Source: Lachnospiraceae bacterium
Lineage (GTDB): Bacteria > Bacillota > Clostridia > Lachnospirales > Lachnospiraceae
NCBI GenBank assembly: GCA_019421365.1
Contig: JAHZFJ010000002.1
Coordinates: forward strand, 124,001-188,000
Reading direction: 5' to 3'
Length of the DNA: 64,000 bases
Positions 60,821 to 64,000 of the stretch are shown in pieces (position 1 is the first letter of the stretch; every line of letters begins with the position of its first letter). The position numbers were made by a program, and so were the translations under genes. Under the pieces are notes generated by a model that was not told the DNA's origin, did no database searches, and was given only the letters and a program-made list of their open reading frames with translations.

Positions 60821-62302
60821 ATGAAACAAGCAAAACTATATGTAAATGCAGCAAACCGTAAAAGTAAAATCAACAAGGAAATTTATGGACATTTCTCTGA
60901 GCATCTAGGGAGATGTATCTATGATGGGATTTATGTAGGAGAGAATTCGACGATACCTAACACCAATGGTATGAGAAATGATGTAGTAGATGCTTTAAAA
61001 GAAATTAAAACACCAGTTTTACGTTGGCCAGGTGGCTGTTTTGCAGATGAATATCATTGGAAAGATGGTATTGGTCCAAAAGAAGAACGAAAGAAGATGG
61101 TTAACACTAATTGGGGTGGAGTTACAGAAGATAATAGTTTTGGTACTCATGAATTCATGGAGCTATGTGAACAGATTGGTTGTGAACCATATATCTCTGG
61201 AAATGTAGGAAGTGGTACTGTACAAGAGCTTGCTGAATGGGTTGAATATATGACCTTCGATGGTATATCTCCTATGGCGGATTTGCGTAAGAAGAATGGA
61301 AGAGAAAAGCCATGGAAATTAAAATATCTTGGTATCGGAAATGAGAACTGGGGCTGTGGTGGAAGTATGCTTCCAGAATATTATGCTCATGAATATAGAA
61401 GATACCAAACTTTCTGTAGGAATTTCAGTGGAAACGAGTTATATAAGATAGCATGTGGACCTAACTCAGACGATTATAATTGGACGGATAAGCTGATGTC
61501 TATGGTGAATACATGGCACACTAAAGCGATTAGTCTTCATTACTATACAATCCCAACAGGCGATTGGGCTAAGAAGGGTAGTGCTACAGAATTCTCCACA
61601 GAAGAGTATTATGACACAATACATAGAGCTTACAAGATAGAAGAGCTCATCGTTAAACACTGTGAAATTATGAGTAAGCATGATAAAAATCATGAAATCG
61701 GTTTGATTGTTGATGAATGGGGAAATTGGTTTGATGTAGAACCAGGTACGAACCCAGGATTTCTATATCAACAGAATACAATGAGAGATGCTATTACTGC
61801 ATCTATTAATCTGAATATATTTAATCAACATTCTGACCGAGTGGTAATGGCTAATATCGCTCAAGTAGTTAATGTATTACAATCTGTAATTCTCACAGAG
61901 GGTGATAAGATGATTAAGACACCTACGTTCCATGTATTTCGTATGTACCGTGATCACCAAGAAGCTACATTACTTGATAGTTATGTTGAGAATAGTAAAG
62001 CGGGTGAGGGGGTAGTTGTTCCGGCGTTATCACAATCAGTTTCTATAAGAGAAGACGGAAGTATGCTTTTGACCATATCAAATTGCGATTTGAAAGAAGA
62101 TTATGAGGTTACAGTAGACCTTGTAGGAAAAGAGTTGGGTGATTGCACTGCTGAATTATTGCAGTCAAAGGTTGATGCTTATAATTCCTTTGAAGATGGA
62201 CATATAGTAGAGCCAGTAAGTTATGATGGATATAGAGTAGAAGGAGAAAAGTTAATCCTTACTGTACCTGCTTGTAGCGTAGTATCCCTAAAGGTGAGAT
62301 AA
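60821..62302 (+). CDS. GH51 alpha-L-arabinofuranosidase
   Basis: 493 residues from ATG at 60821, preceded by AGGAGGT. KINKEIYGHFSEHLGRCIYDGIYVG, the acid/base Glu in LGIGNENWGCGG (near 175) and the nucleophile Glu in LIVDEWGNWFD (near 295) are GH51 hallmarks. No signal peptide is seen, so it probably works in the cytoplasm on imported arabino-oligosaccharides. It releases terminal arabinofuranose from arabinan or arabinoxylan. Confidence 0.93.
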   Translation: MKQAKLYVNAANRKSKINKEIYGHFSEHLGRCIYDGIYVGENSTIPNTNGMRNDVVDALKEIKTPVLRWPGGCFADEYHWKDGIGPKEERKKMVNTNWGGVTEDNSFGTHEFMELCEQIGCEPYISGNVGSGTVQELAEWVEYMTFDGISPMADLRKKNGREKPWKLKYLGIGNENWGCGGSMLPEYYAHEYRRYQTFCRNFSGNELYKIACGPNSDDYNWTDKLMSMVNTWHTKAISLHYYTIPTGDWAKKGSATEFSTEEYYDTIHRAYKIEELIVKHCEIMSKHDKNHEIGLIVDEWGNWFDVEPGTNPGFLYQQNTMRDAITASINLNIFNQHSDRVVMANIAQVVNVLQSVILTEGDKMIKTPTFHVFRMYRDHQEATLLDSYVENSKAGEGVVVPALSQSVSIREDGSMLLTISNCDLKEDYEVTVDLVGKELGDCTAELLQSKVDAYNSFEDGHIVEPVSYDGYRVEGEKLILTVPACSVVSLKVR

Positions 62303-62553
62303 TGGCTTGGGCATGTAAGAAATGTTTGCTCTCAGAGATTGATAAGGACCGATATTATGCAAGCATGTATGAATATATAGAATTACTACCTGTCGATATA
62401 AAGACAGAAGAGATAGAATACCAAAGAAGGCTTTCTCTTTGCAAGGAATGTGATTACCTTGAGAATGGAATGTGTAGAAAATGTGGCTGTTTTGTTGAAG
62501 TAAGGGCAGCAAAGAAAGTAAATTATTGCCCTAGTGAACGTAAATTTTGGTAG
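62302..62553 (+). CDS. Small cysteine-rich protein, DUF6171-like
   Basis: 83 residues; the ATG at 62302 overlaps the stop of the arabinofuranosidase (TAATG). Three cysteine pairs, CKKCLL, CKECDYLENGMCRKCGC and a final C, suggest a zinc-binding or rubredoxin-like knuckle. FVEVRAAKKVNYCPSE resembles the end of DUF6171. Probably translationally coupled; function unknown. Confidence 0.75.
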   Translation: MAWACKKCLLSEIDKDRYYASMYEYIELLPVDIKTEEIEYQRRLSLCKECDYLENGMCRKCGCFVEVRAAKKVNYCPSERKFW

Positions 62554-62591
62554 GAAATATTGATTTACTATTGTGAAATCGACATAATGCG

Positions 62592-62622
62592 ACTAGAATG
62601 AAAAGTGAAAGTATATTCTAGT
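62592..62622 (+). promoter_or_regulatory. Palindrome upstream of the MATE gene
   Basis: ACTAGAAT (62592-62599) and ATTCTAGT (62615-62622) are perfectly inverted around a 15-base AG-rich loop. Could be an operator or a small mRNA hairpin; no poly-T run follows. Confidence 0.35.
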
Positions 62623-62685
62623 ATTAGATCGACAGCGCCGCCGACCTAAAATAAAAAGACGTAAAAAGCGCCAGTAGGAGATAAC

Positions 62686-64000
62686 ATGTTGTTTTCAAAT
62701 AGTAAGTTAAAGAAGTTAATAGTACCATTGATTATTGAACAGGTACTAGCTGTATTGGTTGGAATGTCCGATGTAGTCATGGTATCATCAGTAGGCGAGG
62801 CAGCCATTTCAGGTGTCTCGCTTGTTGATATGATTAATAATCTAATTATAGCAATCTTTGCGGCATTAGCCACAGGAGGAGCTGTAGTAACAGCACAGTT
62901 TATTGGTGCGAAGAGGAAAGATAAGGCATGTCGCTCAGCAAAACAATTACTGTTGATTGCCTTGACAATTTCAACAGTTGTAATGATTCTGTCGATCTTA
63001 TTCAGGAGAACTATACTATCGATATTGTTTGGAGCAATAGAGGAAGATGTTATGAGCAATGCATCAACCTACTTTGTAATAACTGCTTTATCATTCCCGT
63101 TTCTAGCTATCTATAATTCTAGTGCTGCATTGTTCCGTGCCATGGGTAACTCGAAGGTATCTATGAAGGTATCTGTTCTTATGAATATAATTAATATAGC
63201 AGGCAATGCAACCTTAATCTACGGCTTCAAGATGGGAGTTGAGGGTGTAGCAATACCGTCACTAGTCTCTAGGGCAGTGGCAGCTGGTATTATGTTCTTC
63301 CTATTATGTAATAAGAAGAATGAGGTGCATCTAGAGGGCAGAAATTTACAACCTGACTTGCACATGATTAAGAGGATCTTATATATTGGAATACCAAGTG
63401 GTATAGAGAGTGGATTGTTTCAGTTTGGACGAGTTATAGTTGTTAGTATAATTGCACGTTTTGGTACGATACAGATAGCTGCTAATGGAGTTGCTAATAC
63501 CATTGACAGTATGGGCTGTATAGCAGGACAAGCTATGAGTCTTGCAATGATTACAGTAATTGGACAATGCGTAGGTGCTAACGATGAAGCACAAGTTAAG
63601 TATTACACGAAGAAGCTATTAAAGATTACATATGCAATAACAGCGATTGCGAATACATGTATCTTACTTGCATTACCTTTGATCTTGCAATTGTTCTCGT
63701 TATCACCAGAGACTCGTAAATTGGCGTATATATTAATATTCATTCATAATGGTATGGCAATAATCCTATGGCCAGCTTCCTTCACATTACCGAATGCATT
63801 AAGGGCATGTAATGATGTGAAATTTGCCATGATTTTGTCCATCTTTTCTATGTGTATGTTCCGTGTTCTATTCAGTTATATATTAGGAGTGGGGTTAGGA
63901 CTAGGTGCACTAGGCGTATGGATGGCTATGATTATGGACTGGGTTTTCCGTGTGTGTTTCTTTGTCTGGAGATTTGCAAGAGGCAAATGGAGAGCAAAAG
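62686..64000 (+). CDS. MATE-family multidrug/antimicrobial exporter (partial at window end)
   Basis: The frame opens at ATG 62686 with GTAGGAG upstream and runs without a stop to the window edge (438 codons). Many membrane segments, an N-terminal IEQVLAVLVGMSDVVMVSSVG, the central FIGAKRKDKA and IGIPSGIESGLFQFGR blocks fit the DinF/MATE branch that exports drugs or toxins in exchange for Na+ or H+. The substrate is unknown. About 440-450 residues is the usual family length, so only a few residues may be missing. Confidence 0.9.
   Translation, partial: MLFSNSKLKKLIVPLIIEQVLAVLVGMSDVVMVSSVGEAAISGVSLVDMINNLIIAIFAALATGGAVVTAQFIGAKRKDKACRSAKQLLLIALTISTVVMILSILFRRTILSILFGAIEEDVMSNASTYFVITALSFPFLAIYNSSAALFRAMGNSKVSMKVSVLMNIINIAGNATLIYGFKMGVEGVAIPSLVSRAVAAGIMFFLLCNKKNEVHLEGRNLQPDLHMIKRILYIGIPSGIESGLFQFGRVIVVSIIARFGTIQIAANGVANTIDSMGCIAGQAMSLAMITVIGQCVGANDEAQVKYYTKKLLKITYAITAIANTCILLALPLILQLFSLSPETRKLAYILIFIHNGMAIILWPASFTLPNALRACNDVKFAMILSIFSMCMFRVLFSYILGVGLGLGALGVWMAMIMDWVFRVCFFVWRFARGKWRAK

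Noticed and set aside
1..64000. CRISPR arrays, tRNA, rRNA, prophage or integrase genes
   Set aside because: I looked for regular direct repeats, tRNA-like cloverleafs and phage gene order and saw none. Other unlisted open frames are on the opposite strand or other frames of clear genes.

Overview
The window looks like a chromosomal segment of an anaerobic, AT-rich, spore-forming Firmicute of the Clostridia, most likely a Lachnospiraceae relative of the Clostridium (Lachnoclostridium) phytofermentans type. The reasons are strong GGAGG ribosome binding sites with frequent GTG and TTG starts, the anaerobic (cbi) route to cobalamin, clostridial Csp germination proteins, a small CD1871A-type CXXC protein and a GH51 arabinofuranosidase. 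The species placement is inference. I see no phage, insertion sequence, CRISPR array, tRNA or rRNA.

Layout. (1) 1-852, minus strand: a redox cassette with a thioredoxin-like lipoprotein, a 52-residue CXXC protein and the start of a 4Fe-4S membrane protein. (2) 1104-13413: sulfur assimilation. Two near-identical Rrf2/CymR-type regulators flank a ferredoxin-ASKHA (RamA-like) protein. They are followed by a sulfate ABC transporter (cysP-T-W-A), an AprA/AprB-type APS reductase and ATP sulfurylase (cysD, cysN). Sulfate can thus be imported, activated to APS and reduced to sulfite; no sulfite reductase is in the window. (3) 14161-20386: the complete F1Fo ATP synthase operon atpBEFHAGDC. (4) 20512-25813: cobK and cbiG on the minus strand, split by two tandem Csp-family subtilisin homologues on the plus strand, both of which have glycine where the catalytic serine should be. 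(5) 26672-52145: a very long co-directional tetrapyrrole region. A cobalamin riboswitch precedes the CbiMNQO cobalt transporter, then corrin ring synthesis (cbiK, D, L, F, H, ET, A, C), nucleotide loop assembly (cobT, U, S, C, cbiB, cobD, cbiP) and the uroporphyrinogen III trunk (hemA, a Met8-like dehydrogenase, hemC, a cobA-hemD fusion, hemB, hemL). With cobK and cbiG, the anaerobic corrin pathway is essentially complete; a corrinoid adenosyltransferase and a lower-ligand synthesis gene are not seen. (6) 52315-64000: accessory genes (MFS transporter, U32 peptidase-family protein, class III aminotransferase, glyoxalase-like protein, MarR and DtxR-like regulators, secreted transglutaminase-like protein, AraC regulator divergent from an arabinofuranosidase, a DUF6171-like protein, and a MATE exporter cut by the window end).

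The most unusual non-coding signal is a family of about 280-295 bp long-hairpin elements with GCRAAACTC-like inverted ends and a conserved GC-rich apical core. Three full copies (8198-8491, 34110-34389, 50440-50717) lie in the same orientation between co-directional metabolic genes. There is also a 103 bp coreless copy (29678-29780) and a probable decayed copy (57245-57375). Arms and core hairpins change in a pairing-preserving way. The second strong signal is the pair of Csp pseudoproteases behind a sigma-E-like promoter. A separate nested palindrome lies at 3955-4161.
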